From Leeuwenhoekiella polynyae (lineage in GTDB: Bacteria > Bacteroidota > Bacteroidia > Flavobacteriales > Flavobacteriaceae), in the NCBI RefSeq assembly GCF_004104075.1, contig NZ_QOVK01000008.1:1-64000 (forward strand): a DNA stretch of 64,000 nucleotides, written 5' to 3'. The number at the start of each line of letters is the position of its first letter. Position 1 is the stretch's first letter. Below, piece after piece: positions 55,938 through 64,000 of the stretch. The position numbers were made by a program, and so were the translations under genes. Under the pieces are notes generated by a model, which was given only the letters and a program-made list of their open reading frames with translations, ran no database searches and had not been told where the DNA came from.

Positions 55938-57187
55938 ACGCACGCATCACTCAGGCAACGCTACTGGATGGATCTAACCCGCACCATGGTAAACAAGTAG
56001 ATATCCGTATTGAAAAAGGTATAATCACCGAGATTGCTTCAACGCTGGAAGCAAAAAAAAATGAAGACCTCATCAACTTTGAAAATCTCTCAGTTTCACC
56101 AGGTTGGTTTGATAGCAGTGTAAGCATAGGAGAACCGGGATATGAAGAACGAGAAACTATAAAAAACGGACTGCTTGTTGCTGCAAAAAGCGGATTTACG
56201 GGAATTGCTTTGAATCCGAATTGTTATCCAGTGCCTGATACGAGTTCGTCAATTGCATTTCTACAAAATAAAGCGGCGAATAATGCTGTGCAGCTTTATC
56301 CAATTGGCGCATTGACACAAAAATCTGAAGGAGTAGATCTTGCAGAATTGTACGATATGCAGCAAGCGGGTGCAATCGCTTTTGGAGATTATCAGCACGC
56401 CATTAAAAATCCTAATTTGCTTAAAATTGCTTTGCAATACACACAAGGCTTTAATGGTCTGGTTTTGTCTTTTCCGCAGGAAGATGATTTAATTATAAAA
56501 GGAATGGCAAACGAAGGAGAAACTGCGATCAAACTTGGTTTAAAAGGAATGCCGGCACTTGCTGAGCATTTACAAATTGCTCGCGATCTTTATATTTTAG
56601 AATATACAGGGGGTAAATTGCACATCCCGACAATCTCAACTGCTCAAAGTGTTGCATTAATCAAGGATGCTAAAGCAAAAGGTTTAGATGTAACGTGTAG
56701 CGTTGCCATCACAAATCTCTTTTTTACAGACGCAGCTTTAGAAGACTTTGACACCCGCTATAAAGTTACACCGCCATTGCGCAATGAAGCGGATAGAGAA
56801 GCTCTTGTTGCCGGTATTAAAGACGGTACAATTGATATGGTTACCAGTGATCACAATCCTCTGGATATTGAACAAAAGAAACTAGAGTTTGACCACGCAA
56901 AATTTGGAACAATTGCTCAAGAAGCAACTTTAGGAGCATTATTAACATTGGTTTCAGAGAAAAAAGCTGTGCAGTTATTAACCGCAGGCCGTAAGCGTTT
57001 CACTCAAACTACTTCTAAAATTGAAGTAGGTCAACCTGCAAACCTGAGCTTATTTACTACAAAAGGAAGCAACACATTCACTAAAGAAATGATTCTTTCT
57101 AAATCTAAAAATGCGGCTTTCTTAGGTGCAAAACTGAAAGGGAAAGTTTATGGAATTATCGCTAACAAGCAGTTTATAGCCTCTTAA
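55934..57187 (+). CDS. Dihydroorotase homologue lacking metal ligands (pseudo-DHOase)
   Basis: The 417-residue amidohydrolase fold aligns with type I dihydroorotases: SVSPGWFDSSVSIGEPGYEE matches PGxxDxHVHxREPG. The HxH zinc pair reads S-V-S, the usual metal His (A-H-C) region reads LSFPQED, and the later HVCHxST motif reads HIPTIST. Only the final Asp (VTSDHNP) is kept. It is therefore probably inactive. In several bacteria such homologues act as structural partners of aspartate transcarbamoylase; that role here is inference. Gene coupling with the BatA-like gene is seen. Confidence 0.82.
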   Translation: MNARITQATLLDGSNPHHGKQVDIRIEKGIITEIASTLEAKKNEDLINFENLSVSPGWFDSSVSIGEPGYEERETIKNGLLVAAKSGFTGIALNPNCYPVPDTSSSIAFLQNKAANNAVQLYPIGALTQKSEGVDLAELYDMQQAGAIAFGDYQHAIKNPNLLKIALQYTQGFNGLVLSFPQEDDLIIKGMANEGETAIKLGLKGMPALAEHLQIARDLYILEYTGGKLHIPTISTAQSVALIKDAKAKGLDVTCSVAITNLFFTDAALEDFDTRYKVTPPLRNEADREALVAGIKDGTIDMVTSDHNPLDIEQKKLEFDHAKFGTIAQEATLGALLTLVSEKKAVQLLTAGRKRFTQTTSKIEVGQPANLSLFTTKGSNTFTKEMILSKSKNAAFLGAKLKGKVYGIIANKQFIAS

Positions 57188-57189
57188 TA

Positions 57190-57519
57190 ATGACAGAAGA
57201 AAATATTAAAACAGGAAAGACAACAGCTGTTGTTGCTTACTTTACCATGCTAGGCACCATCATTGCAATATTTATGAATATGGAACCTAAAAATCCGTTT
57301 GCGCGATTCCACATCAGACAAGCGTTTGGGATCTTCCTTAGCTTTTTTGCTTTAGGCTTCTTAGTTTCATTCCTAAACAGCTGGCCAGCATCAATAGGTT
57401 TTTATGTTTTTATTTTTGTGCTTTGGGGCTATGGTATTACTAACGCTTTTCAAGGAAACATCGTACCCGTCCCACTGCTGGGGAAATACTTTCAGAAATG
57501 GTTTACATTTATAGAATAA
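57190..57519 (+). CDS. Small membrane protein (DUF4870/Tic20-like)
   Basis: This 109-residue protein has three or four hydrophobic segments (about 12-30, 46-62, 69-87). The sequence NPFARFHIRQAFGIFLSFFALG contains the FHxxQA-type signature of DUF4870/Tic20-like proteins. It starts 2 bp after the pseudo-dihydroorotase stop, and the esterase follows 1 bp after its own stop. The function is unknown. Confidence 0.72.
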   Translation: MTEENIKTGKTTAVVAYFTMLGTIIAIFMNMEPKNPFARFHIRQAFGIFLSFFALGFLVSFLNSWPASIGFYVFIFVLWGYGITNAFQGNIVPVPLLGKYFQKWFTFIE

Positions 57520-57520
57520 T

Positions 57521-58177
57521 ATGAGCACTTTATCGCTAGAACATCTTATACAAAAACCCCGAGTTCAATCTGATTCTAAACCACCGCTGCTGCTACTTTT
57601 ACACGGTTATGGTAGCAATGAGCAGGATTTATTTTCTTTTGCCCCAGAATTACCCGATAATTATTTTGTGATTTCAGCTAAAGCACCGTTACCTATGCAA
57701 CCTTATGGAAATGCGTGGTATACCATTCACTGGGATGCGACAGATGGCAAATGGTCTGATGATGATGAAGCCATTGCTGCACGTGAACTGATCTCTAATT
57801 TTATTGATGAGGCAGTTGCCGCATATGATCTTGATGCAACACACGTGACGCTTTTAGGATTTAGTCAGGGATGTATTTTAAGCTATGCTGTAGCGCTAAC
57901 ATACCCTGAAAAAATAAAAAATATTATAGGTTTAAGTGGCTACGTTAATGAAGCGATTACTAAACCAAAAACCGACTTATCTAAATATGAACACCTTTCT
58001 GTATTCAGTTCTCATGGTACGGTAGATCAGGTCATCCCTGTGGATGCAGCGCGTAAAATTTCGGCTTATTTAGCTGATTTAAATATTGAGGTAAAACTCA
58101 ACGAATATCCTGTAGGTCACGGTGTCGCTCCACAAAATTTTTACGATCTAAAAGATTGGCTGCTGAAACACGCTTAA
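57521..58177 (+). CDS. Carboxylesterase/phospholipase-like alpha/beta hydrolase
   Basis: This cytosolic serine hydrolase of the carboxylesterase/lysophospholipase family has 218 residues. The oxyanion-hole region is LLLLHGYGSNEQDL, the nucleophile Ser115 lies in LGFSQGCIL, the acid is probably in SHGTVDQVIPVD, and the catalytic His lies in PVGHGVAPQ. It likely acts on short acyl esters or phospholipids. It is last in a tight cluster beginning with the BatA-like gene. Confidence 0.9.
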   Translation: MSTLSLEHLIQKPRVQSDSKPPLLLLLHGYGSNEQDLFSFAPELPDNYFVISAKAPLPMQPYGNAWYTIHWDATDGKWSDDDEAIAARELISNFIDEAVAAYDLDATHVTLLGFSQGCILSYAVALTYPEKIKNIIGLSGYVNEAITKPKTDLSKYEHLSVFSSHGTVDQVIPVDAARKISAYLADLNIEVKLNEYPVGHGVAPQNFYDLKDWLLKHA

Positions 58178-58659
58178 GGATAAATCACGCTTTGCAAGGT
58201 TTCAAAACCTATGCTTCCGTCTTTTGCTACATCATAAAGTAAAATGAGTTCCCCCCAACGCGTACCATCGCTAAAGTCAGCTATAATCCACTTGTGATTT
58301 AACACTTCTACTTTATTGATTTGAAAAACTCCTGTCGCGTTTTCATATGGAATCAATTTATTTCCCGATGCTTGATTCTCACTTACCAAAGCAGATTCAA
58401 TTTTTGCTTCCAGATCCGTAATATCTATGCCGAAACGTTCAAAATAGGTATACGCGTGCTCGTTATCTTCTAATTTGAAATAACGTCCGTCACTATTTTC
58501 GGTTAGCGATTGTATAGAATCTTCAGCTTTTTCCAGACGGTCTTTAAGTCGGGTTATCTGAGCGTCTTGAGATTCATAAACCTTTGTTGAATTCACGTAT
58601 TGAAATACAACCCACAAGGCTGTAAATAAAAACAAATACATAAAAATATTTCTGCGCAT
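58174..58659 (-). CDS. Membrane-anchored coiled-coil protein, 161 residues
   Basis: The N-terminal helix (MRRNIFMYLFLFTALWVVFQY) is an uncleaved anchor or signal. A coiled-coil (AQITRLKDRLEKAEDSIQSLTE) follows, then a compact soluble domain ending in GSIGFETLQSVIYP. I do not recognise a family. It overlaps the convergent esterase stop by 4 bp. It shares a strand with the upstream MBL-fold gene, with 5 bp between them. Confidence 0.7.
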   Translation of the reverse strand: MRRNIFMYLFLFTALWVVFQYVNSTKVYESQDAQITRLKDRLEKAEDSIQSLTENSDGRYFKLEDNEHAYTYFERFGIDITDLEAKIESALVSENQASGNKLIPYENATGVFQINKVEVLNHKWIIADFSDGTRWGELILLYDVAKDGSIGFETLQSVIYP

Positions 58660-58664
58660 ATTTT

Positions 58665-59429
58665 CTAAAGTTCTAGTTGTAAACCGTCGTAGGCTAGGTG
58701 AATATTTTCGGGCAATCTCGCTTCTACTTCAGCGTGAAAACCCAATAAATGACTGATGTGAGTAAAATACGTTTGTTTCGGTTTAATTTCTTCAACAAAG
58801 GCAAGGGCTTCCTGTAGATTGAAATGCGAATAATGTGGTTCTTCCCGTAATGCATTTACGACCAAAACATCAAGATTGTTCAGCTTTGCTTTTTCAGCTT
58901 CGCTTATGGTTTTTACATCTGTCAGATAAGCAAAATTTGCGAAGCGATACCCAAAAACCTGCAATTTGCCGTGCATCACATTTATGGGTTCTACTTCAAG
59001 CTTATTAATAGTGAACAAATTATTATTTATAACCTCGTGAATAGCTACTGCGGGAGCACCGGGATACCGATTTTCGGTCTTGAAGATATAATCAAAACGT
59101 TTTTTCAATTCTGCAACAACACGTTTGTGTGCATATACAGGAATATCACCCTGTCTAAAGAAAAAAGGACGTATATCATCTAAACCTGCAGTGTGATCTG
59201 CATGTTCATGAGTAAACAATAAGGCTTCAAGATGATTAACCTTATATGTCAACATTTGCTGTCTAAAATCTGGCCCACAATCGATAACATAATTTGCGCC
59301 TTCAAATTCTATTAAAATGGATACACGCAAACGTTTGTCTCGAGGATCTGTACTCATGCAAACCGGGTGTGTGCTACCTATAATGGGGATTCCCTGTGAT
59401 GTGCCTGTGCCTAGAAAGGTGATTTTCAA
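58665..59429 (-). CDS. MBL-fold metallohydrolase (PhnP-like)
   Basis: This is a beta-lactamase-fold phosphodiesterase-like hydrolase. MKITFLGTGTSQGIP is the usual N-terminus, and here its first codon would be TTG at 59429; a GTG at 59447 would add six residues. The dinuclear metal motif is HEHADHTAG, with VIDCGPD before it and YLTDVKTI and HISH later. The 254-residue length fits the PhnP/MBL phosphodiesterase group. It is co-oriented with the coiled-coil gene, and the substrate is unknown. Confidence 0.88.
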   Translation of the reverse strand: MKITFLGTGTSQGIPIIGSTHPVCMSTDPRDKRLRVSILIEFEGANYVIDCGPDFRQQMLTYKVNHLEALLFTHEHADHTAGLDDIRPFFFRQGDIPVYAHKRVVAELKKRFDYIFKTENRYPGAPAVAIHEVINNNLFTINKLEVEPINVMHGKLQVFGYRFANFAYLTDVKTISEAEKAKLNNLDVLVVNALREEPHYSHFNLQEALAFVEEIKPKQTYFTHISHLLGFHAEVEARLPENIHLAYDGLQLEL

Positions 59430-59537
59430 ACCTGTGAAATTTAGCACAAAACTACACTTATTTTTTTGTAAGCCCTACCATTTTGCTACCTTTAACCCGC
59501 AAAGGAATTACCAGTACTCACCAAAAAAAAAAGCAGT

Positions 59538-60992
59538 ATGCCGATCACAATTCAAGGTGACAAAGAGTTTGAAAATATCCCTTCAATAAACAACAAAGCA
59601 CTACGCATAAATCTCAACCAAAACATCTACGGTACTTTTGCTGAAATAGGTGCGGGTCAGGAAACAGTAAGGCATTTTTTTAGAGCAGGTGGTGCCAGTG
59701 GTACTATTGCAAAAGCGATGTCTGCTTATGACAAAGATTTTAGTGATGCGGTTTATGGTGTTGAACAAGATCAGCGCTATGTAACCGAAGCAAGGCTTAA
59801 AAAAATGCTTGCTCACGAGACTAATTTATTAGAGAATCGTATCTCACGTGAGAAACACCCTAATAAAATTTATTTTACCTATGCAAACACGGTCGCTACC
59901 ATAGATTTTGCTAAAAAATATAAAGGCCACGGCTGGGTAGGAATTAAATATCAGACTGAGCCACAGGCAGAATTTAATGAGATCATTCTTCATATACGCT
60001 TTCACGAGACTGATGCCCGTTTACAACAGTTAACACTAGGTACTCTGGGTGTAAACCTAATTTATGGAGCGTATTACAAATACGACTCTCCTAAAAAATT
60101 ATTACGATACTTATACGACCATATTGATAAAGACCAGATCGAGATTGATATGATCAATTTCTCTGGCCCTGTTTTCTCTAAAGTTGATAATCGCTTGATG
60201 AGTTTACAGCTGGTAAAAAACGGATTTACAGATGCCGTAATGTTTGGGCCTGACGGAAACAACATTCTTTCTGCTAAAATTCTTTACAAAAAGAACATTC
60301 TTGCACTTCGTGGAAGTTTTAGACCCGTAACTAAAGTGAATACCGATATGTATCGCAAATCACTTGAGATTTTCCTAAATGAAAATAGGGTTAAAGAAGA
60401 TAATACAGAAGTGATTTTTGAGATCACACTTTCTAACCTCAGAGCTGAAGGTGAGATTGACGAAGAAGATTTTATGGCGCGTGCCCGTTTACTTTGCAAT
60501 CTGGGTCATACGGTAATGATCTCAAACTTTCAGGAATATTATCGCCTGGTTGAGTACTTCTCACGTTATACTAAAGAGCGTATGGGACTTGCGATGGGCG
60601 TGAATAACCTGATCGATATTTTTGACGAATCGTATTACCGCCATTTGAGTGGAGGTATTCTGGAAGCTTTTGGTAAACTATTTTTTAAAGATTTACGTGT
60701 TTATTTATACCCTATGCGTGATCCGGAAACAGGGGAATTCTTCACCAGCGAAAATCTCAAAGTACACCCACGTATGAAAGAACTGTACAAGTTCTTTAAA
60801 TACAATGGCCGCGTAGTAGATATTGAAGATTATAATCCTGACATTTTAAATGTATTTTCAAGACAAGTATTAAAAATGATTTCTAGCGGAGAAGATGGCT
60901 GGGAAGCTATGCTACCTAAAGGTATTTCTGAGCAAATAAAAGATCAGCGCTTGTTTGATTACAAGCCACCTGCTGCTGTAGAAAACGAATAA
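59538..60992 (+). CDS. Conserved protein of unknown function, 484 residues
   Basis: The protein is soluble and acidic-basic mixed, without signal or membrane segments. It has distinctive blocks such as FAEIGAGQETVRHFFRAGGASGTIAKAMSAYD, GLAMGVNNLIDIFDESYYRHLSGG and a C-terminal VFSRQVLKMISSGEDGW. I recognise this pattern as a Bacteroidota-wide conserved protein but know no reliable function. Some annotations call such proteins TonB receptors or adenylyltransferases, which the sequence does not support: no beta-barrel features are visible. It is divergent from the MBL gene and followed by a shared terminator. Confidence 0.75.
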   Translation: MPITIQGDKEFENIPSINNKALRINLNQNIYGTFAEIGAGQETVRHFFRAGGASGTIAKAMSAYDKDFSDAVYGVEQDQRYVTEARLKKMLAHETNLLENRISREKHPNKIYFTYANTVATIDFAKKYKGHGWVGIKYQTEPQAEFNEIILHIRFHETDARLQQLTLGTLGVNLIYGAYYKYDSPKKLLRYLYDHIDKDQIEIDMINFSGPVFSKVDNRLMSLQLVKNGFTDAVMFGPDGNNILSAKILYKKNILALRGSFRPVTKVNTDMYRKSLEIFLNENRVKEDNTEVIFEITLSNLRAEGEIDEEDFMARARLLCNLGHTVMISNFQEYYRLVEYFSRYTKERMGLAMGVNNLIDIFDESYYRHLSGGILEAFGKLFFKDLRVYLYPMRDPETGEFFTSENLKVHPRMKELYKFFKYNGRVVDIEDYNPDILNVFSRQVLKMISSGEDGWEAMLPKGISEQIKDQRLFDYKPPAAVENE

Positions 60993-61008
60993 GACTTCAA
61001 TAAAAGCA

Positions 61009-61042
61009 TAAAAAAATCCCGAATTGAATTCGGGATTTTTTT
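61009..61042. terminator. Bidirectional terminator
   Basis: AAAAAATCCCGAATT...AATTCGGGATTTTTT lies between the convergent unknown gene and hisS, with A and T runs on both sides. Confidence 0.92.
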
Positions 61043-61060
61043 TACATTATCTTTTATGAA

Positions 61061-62431
61061 TTAGCTTAAAGCTTCGATTAATCCTTCTATAGATACACGG
61101 TGTTGCTCACCGCTTTTCATATCTTTTAAAGTATAAACGCTTTCTTCCATTTCTTGAGTTCCTGCAAGGACAACAAATTTTATATTGCGTTTATCTGCAT
61201 GAGACATCTGTTTTTTCATTTTTGCAGCATCCGGGTAAAGCTCTGCCGTGATTCCCGCTTCGCGTAAAGACTGCACCGCTTTTAAACAATACAAGGCCTC
61301 ATTCTCACCAAAATTGATAAATAACAAGCGTGTTCCTTTAATAGCTTGCTCTGGAAATAAACCTAATTCTTCAAGAACCAGGTAGATTCTATCTAAACCA
61401 AAAGAAATCCCTACTCCACTCATATTTTTAAGGCCAAAAATCCCGGTAAGATCATCATAACGACCACCGCCGCCTATGCTCCCCATCTTAACTCCTTCTG
61501 GTGCCGAAACTTCAAAAATAGCACCGGTATAATAGTTTAAACCGCGGGCAAGAGTTACATCAAGATCTAAACCAACAGTCTTAAGTCCTAAAGCCTCAAT
61601 TTTTGTGTTGATGTATTCCAGCTCTTCTATACCTTGTTTTCCGGTTTCTGAATCAACAAGCAACTCTTTAAGCAAGCTTAATTTTTCAGCAAAACTTCCA
61701 CTTGCATTAAAAATAGGTTTTACACGCGCTATAGCTTCTTCAGTAATGCCTTTTGCAAGCATTTCTTTAATTACACCTTCCTCCCCTATTTTATCTAATT
61801 TATCTAAAGCCACTGTAAAATCGATCAGCTTATCTGCTGCCCCAATTGTTTCGGCAAGACCCGAAAGTATTTTACGATTGTTTATTTTTACAAGTGCTCC
61901 TTTCAGTCCTAAATCAGTAAAAACTGAATCGTATAACTGTACAAAAGCAACTTCCTGAAGTAATGAATCAGAACCTACAGCATCTGCGTCACACTGAAAA
62001 AACTCTCTAAAACGTCCCTTTTGTGGACGGTCTGCACGCCAAACGGGTTGAATTTGATAGCGCTTAAACGGAAACTCAATCTCATTCTGATGCTGCACAA
62101 CATAACGCGCAAAAGGCACAGTAAGATCATAACGCAATGCTTTTTCTGAGATTTCAGAAGTTAATGCATTACTATCTTTAGATTCATATGTTTTTTCAGA
62201 AACCTTGTTTAAATAATCTCCACTATTTAGAATTTTAAAAATAAGGCGATCTCCTTCATCTCCATATTTTCCCATCAGGGTGCTGCTGTTTTCAAATGAT
62301 GGTGTTTCTATAGGTTGAAAACCAAAAAGCTCAAAATTATGTCTAAGCGTATTGATGATATAATTACGTCTTAAAACTTCTTCAGGTGAAAAATCACGCG
62401 TTCCTTTAGGTATACTAGGTTTTTGAGCCAT
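61061..62431 (-). CDS. hisS: Histidyl-tRNA synthetase
   Basis: This class II aminoacyl-tRNA synthetase charges tRNA-His. Motif 1 is around [13 protein letters not shown], motif 2 is [27 protein letters not shown], the HisA-signature is [15 protein letters not shown], and motif 3 is [12 protein letters not shown]. The C-terminal anticodon-binding domain starts near residue 370. The 456 residues are full length. It is convergent with the unknown gene at 59538, separated by a terminator. Confidence 0.97.
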   Translation of the reverse strand: MAQKPSIPKGTRDFSPEEVLRRNYIINTLRHNFELFGFQPIETPSFENSSTLMGKYGDEGDRLIFKILNSGDYLNKVSEKTYESKDSNALTSEISEKALRYDLTVPFARYVVQHQNEIEFPFKRYQIQPVWRADRPQKGRFREFFQCDADAVGSDSLLQEVAFVQLYDSVFTDLGLKGALVKINNRKILSGLAETIGAADKLIDFTVALDKLDKIGEEGVIKEMLAKGITEEAIARVKPIFNASGSFAEKLSLLKELLVDSETGKQGIEELEYINTKIEALGLKTVGLDLDVTLARGLNYYTGAIFEVSAPEGVKMGSIGGGGRYDDLTGIFGLKNMSGVGISFGLDRIYLVLEELGLFPEQAIKGTRLLFINFGENEALYCLKAVQSLREAGITAELYPDAAKMKKQMSHADKRNIKFVVLAGTQEMEESVYTLKDMKSGEQHRVSIEGLIEALS

Positions 62432-62572
62432 TTTATAATTTGTTGTCTATTTAAATAAATGCCCGATAGGGGCTGCAAATATCTTAAAATTTGAGAGTTT
62501 GTCTGTCTTAATTTTATAAAACGGTAACTTTTTTAGATTTTAGTAGACCTATGAGTTCAAATCGCATACTCT

Positions 62573-63814
62573 ATGTTCTCACTCTTTAGAGAAAATATTC
62601 GCATAGCCTTTGATTCTATACGCAGCCAACTGCTTAGAACCATTCTTACAGTAGTAATCATCGCTATTGGGATTACTGCTCTTGTGGCTATTTTAAGTCT
62701 TGTAAAAGCTTTAGAAAACACGATTAGCAGTGACTTCTCATCTATGGGCGCCAATACTTTTAATATTCAGCGTTATGAATTTACTACACAACGTCGTGGG
62801 AGTGGTGAAAAACAGAAAATAAATCCTGTGATTCGTTATACCGAAGTGCGCGATTTTGAAAAGCGCTACACTTATCCATTAACTAAAGTTTCTGTTTCAT
62901 TTACCGGCACTACTGCTGCTGAAGTAAAGTATGAAAATCAGGATACAGATCCTGAAGTTACTGTTCTCGGAACCAATGAAAACTTCTTGGACAATGCCGG
63001 TTTAGAATTAGATTCCGGAAGAAATTTCAACTTATTTGATGTTAAGAATAATAATAATGTTTGTATTCTAGGTAGTGATTTTAAAAACGGACTTCTGAAA
63101 AACGTTAATCCTATAGGAAAAACGATAAGCATTCGCGGAACTAAATTTAAAGTGATAGGTGTTCTTGAGGAAAAGGGCTCCACCTTTGGAAACAATCAGG
63201 ATTTAAGGGTTATCATTCCGATTCAAATTGCGCGCTCTATGTTTACGCAACCTAACATTAATTATTCCCTGAGTGTAAAGGTTGAAAATAAAGATATGCT
63301 TGACGGGGCTTTAGACGATGCTATAATTACCTTTAGAAACGTACGAAAACTCGCTCCTATTGAAGAAAACAACTTTGGTATTGGGCGCAGCGATGATCTT
63401 ATCAATCAGATCTCACAGATTAGTGGATATCTTTCGATGGCAGCGTGGATCATCAGCCTGATTACAATTCTAGGTTCATCTATAGCACTTATGAATATCA
63501 TGCTGGTTTCTGTAACAGAACGTACCCGGGAGATCGGCGTACGTAAAGCGCTGGGTGCTAAAAAATCTATTATTGCGGGTCAGTTCTTGATGGAAACTAT
63601 AATGATTGGGCAATTTGGCGGAATATTAGGAATCATTTTAGGAATCGGTATTGGCTTGTTAATTTCTACTGTGGCCAATTTCAATTTTACAACTCCGTGG
63701 ATGGCAATGTTAGCCGCAGTAACTGTAACGCTTATTGTAGCCGTTGTAGCAGGTTTATTTCCGGCTTTGAAAGCGGCTAAATTAGACCCTATAGAATCGC
63801 TTAGATACGAGTAA
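62573..63814 (+). CDS. MacB/FtsX-type ABC transporter permease
   Basis: This 413-residue permease has an N-terminal helix (ILTVVIIAIGITALVAILSLV, about 21-41). A periplasmic MacB-PCD-like domain (about 60-270) and three C-terminal helices (about 290-310, 341-361, 379-399) follow. The cytosolic loop motif TERTREIGVRKALGAKK is typical. It is followed by the third copy of the short repeat and a terminator. Its ATPase is not adjacent; the LolD-like ATPase at 49870 is a possible partner. Confidence 0.9.
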   Translation: MFSLFRENIRIAFDSIRSQLLRTILTVVIIAIGITALVAILSLVKALENTISSDFSSMGANTFNIQRYEFTTQRRGSGEKQKINPVIRYTEVRDFEKRYTYPLTKVSVSFTGTTAAEVKYENQDTDPEVTVLGTNENFLDNAGLELDSGRNFNLFDVKNNNNVCILGSDFKNGLLKNVNPIGKTISIRGTKFKVIGVLEEKGSTFGNNQDLRVIIPIQIARSMFTQPNINYSLSVKVENKDMLDGALDDAIITFRNVRKLAPIEENNFGIGRSDDLINQISQISGYLSMAAWIISLITILGSSIALMNIMLVSVTERTREIGVRKALGAKKSIIAGQFLMETIMIGQFGGILGIILGIGIGLLISTVANFNFTTPWMAMLAAVTVTLIVAVVAGLFPALKAAKLDPIESLRYE

Positions 63815-63819
63815 ACTAC

Positions 63820-63911
63820 CTCGGATCAAACTCACTAGGCATTCGTTAGAAACAAATTTTCAATTTCGCAGCAAGCCTCGGGGGTATTAAATCCCTTGGC
63901 GGTGCCAATAA
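63820..63911. repeat. Short dispersed repeat, copy 3 (partial)
   Basis: This copy begins 5 bp after the permease stop. ACTAGGCATTCGTTAGAAACAAATTTTCAATTTCGCAGC (split by a few changes) through GGTGCCAATAAA aligns with copies 1 and 2. The 5' GGCAAGCCTG block is degraded. Confidence 0.8.
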
Positions 63912-63913
63912 AA

Positions 63914-63944
63914 AAAGCCTGATTGAAATTATCAATCAGGCTTT
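63914..63944. terminator. Bidirectional terminator
   Basis: AAAGCCTGATTGA...TCAATCAGGCTTT lies between the permease and the partial minus-strand gene at the window end. Confidence 0.9.
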
Positions 63945-63964
63945 AATAGTTTAAAAGGTCTGAA

Positions 63965-64000
63965 TTAATCCACTTCAACAAATTCTTCAAACCATTTGTA
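63965..64000 (-). CDS. Partial C-terminus of a minus-strand gene
   Basis: The last 36 bases read on the minus strand as YKWFEEFVEVD followed by TAA (stop at 63965-63967). A terminator 20 bp beyond the stop supports a real gene end. The rest is outside the window, so the product is unknown. Confidence 0.5.
   Translation of the reverse strand, partial: YKWFEEFVEVD

Noticed and set aside
62573-63814. Assigning the permease as the partner of the LolD-like ATPase
   Set aside because: The two genes are 12 kb apart with unrelated genes between; pairing is possible but not supported by linkage.

Overview
The window looks like the chromosome of a marine-type member of the Bacteroidota, most likely Flavobacteriaceae. 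The support is AT-rich core genes, promoter-like TAnnTTTG elements, the linked threonine operon thrA-thrB-thrC, a Bacteroidota-style TPR protein, DUF3810 and BatA-like proteins, C-type sulfatase, and Flavobacteriaceae-type housekeeping proteins (YchF, ClpC, GyrA, HisS). The genus cannot be fixed from the sequence alone. No rRNA, tRNA or CRISPR array was recognised.

Bases 1 to about 8.2 kb form an accessory block that looks more GC-rich than the rest. It holds a Tat-exported Gfo/Idh/MocA oxidoreductase, an SMP-30-like lipoprotein, a sulfatase lipoprotein, a LprI-like protein and a DUF6266-like protein. These are separated by four copies (A to D) of a long dispersed non-coding repeat.

Bases 8.2 to 19.1 kb form an AT-rich mobile and defence-like island. 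It contains a small KTSC-like gene and an OLD-family ATPase/nuclease cut off by an IS21-family element (istA, istB). Next come a few small genes, a 776-residue Mrr-like nuclease fused to a STAND-type NTPase, and the 3' remnant of a transposase. A group II intron with its reverse transcriptase and a secreted orphan protein close the island. The intron lies directly beside a strong hairpin. Related hairpin repeats end the two neighbouring minus-strand genes, giving a cassette-like look.

Bases 19.6 to 64 kb are ordinary core genome. In order they carry: ychF, a dicluster ferredoxin, a LuxC-like acyl-CoA reductase and the serine pathway genes serC and serA; DUF937, DUF6146-like and DUF6787-like proteins and the NAD(P)H-hydrate repair enzyme; the threonine operon with a Thr/Ile-rich leader peptide; gcvT, an epimerase-like protein with an apparently non-standard start, and DUF3810; two amidohydrolase-like genes, a TPR protein, gyrA and clpC; folE, msrA, a LolD-like ATPase, a TIGR02757 protein and tandem GAF histidine kinases; a BatA-like protein, a dihydroorotase homologue lacking its metal ligands, a small membrane protein and an esterase; an MBL-fold hydrolase, a conserved unknown protein, hisS and a MacB/FtsX-type permease. 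A second short dispersed repeat of about 110 bp occurs three times in this part.

The best candidates for unusual biology are the nuclease-STAND protein and its neighbourhood, the group II intron whose ORF reads through its own domains V and VI into the exon, and the thr leader. The pseudo-dihydroorotase and the two repeat families also merit attention.
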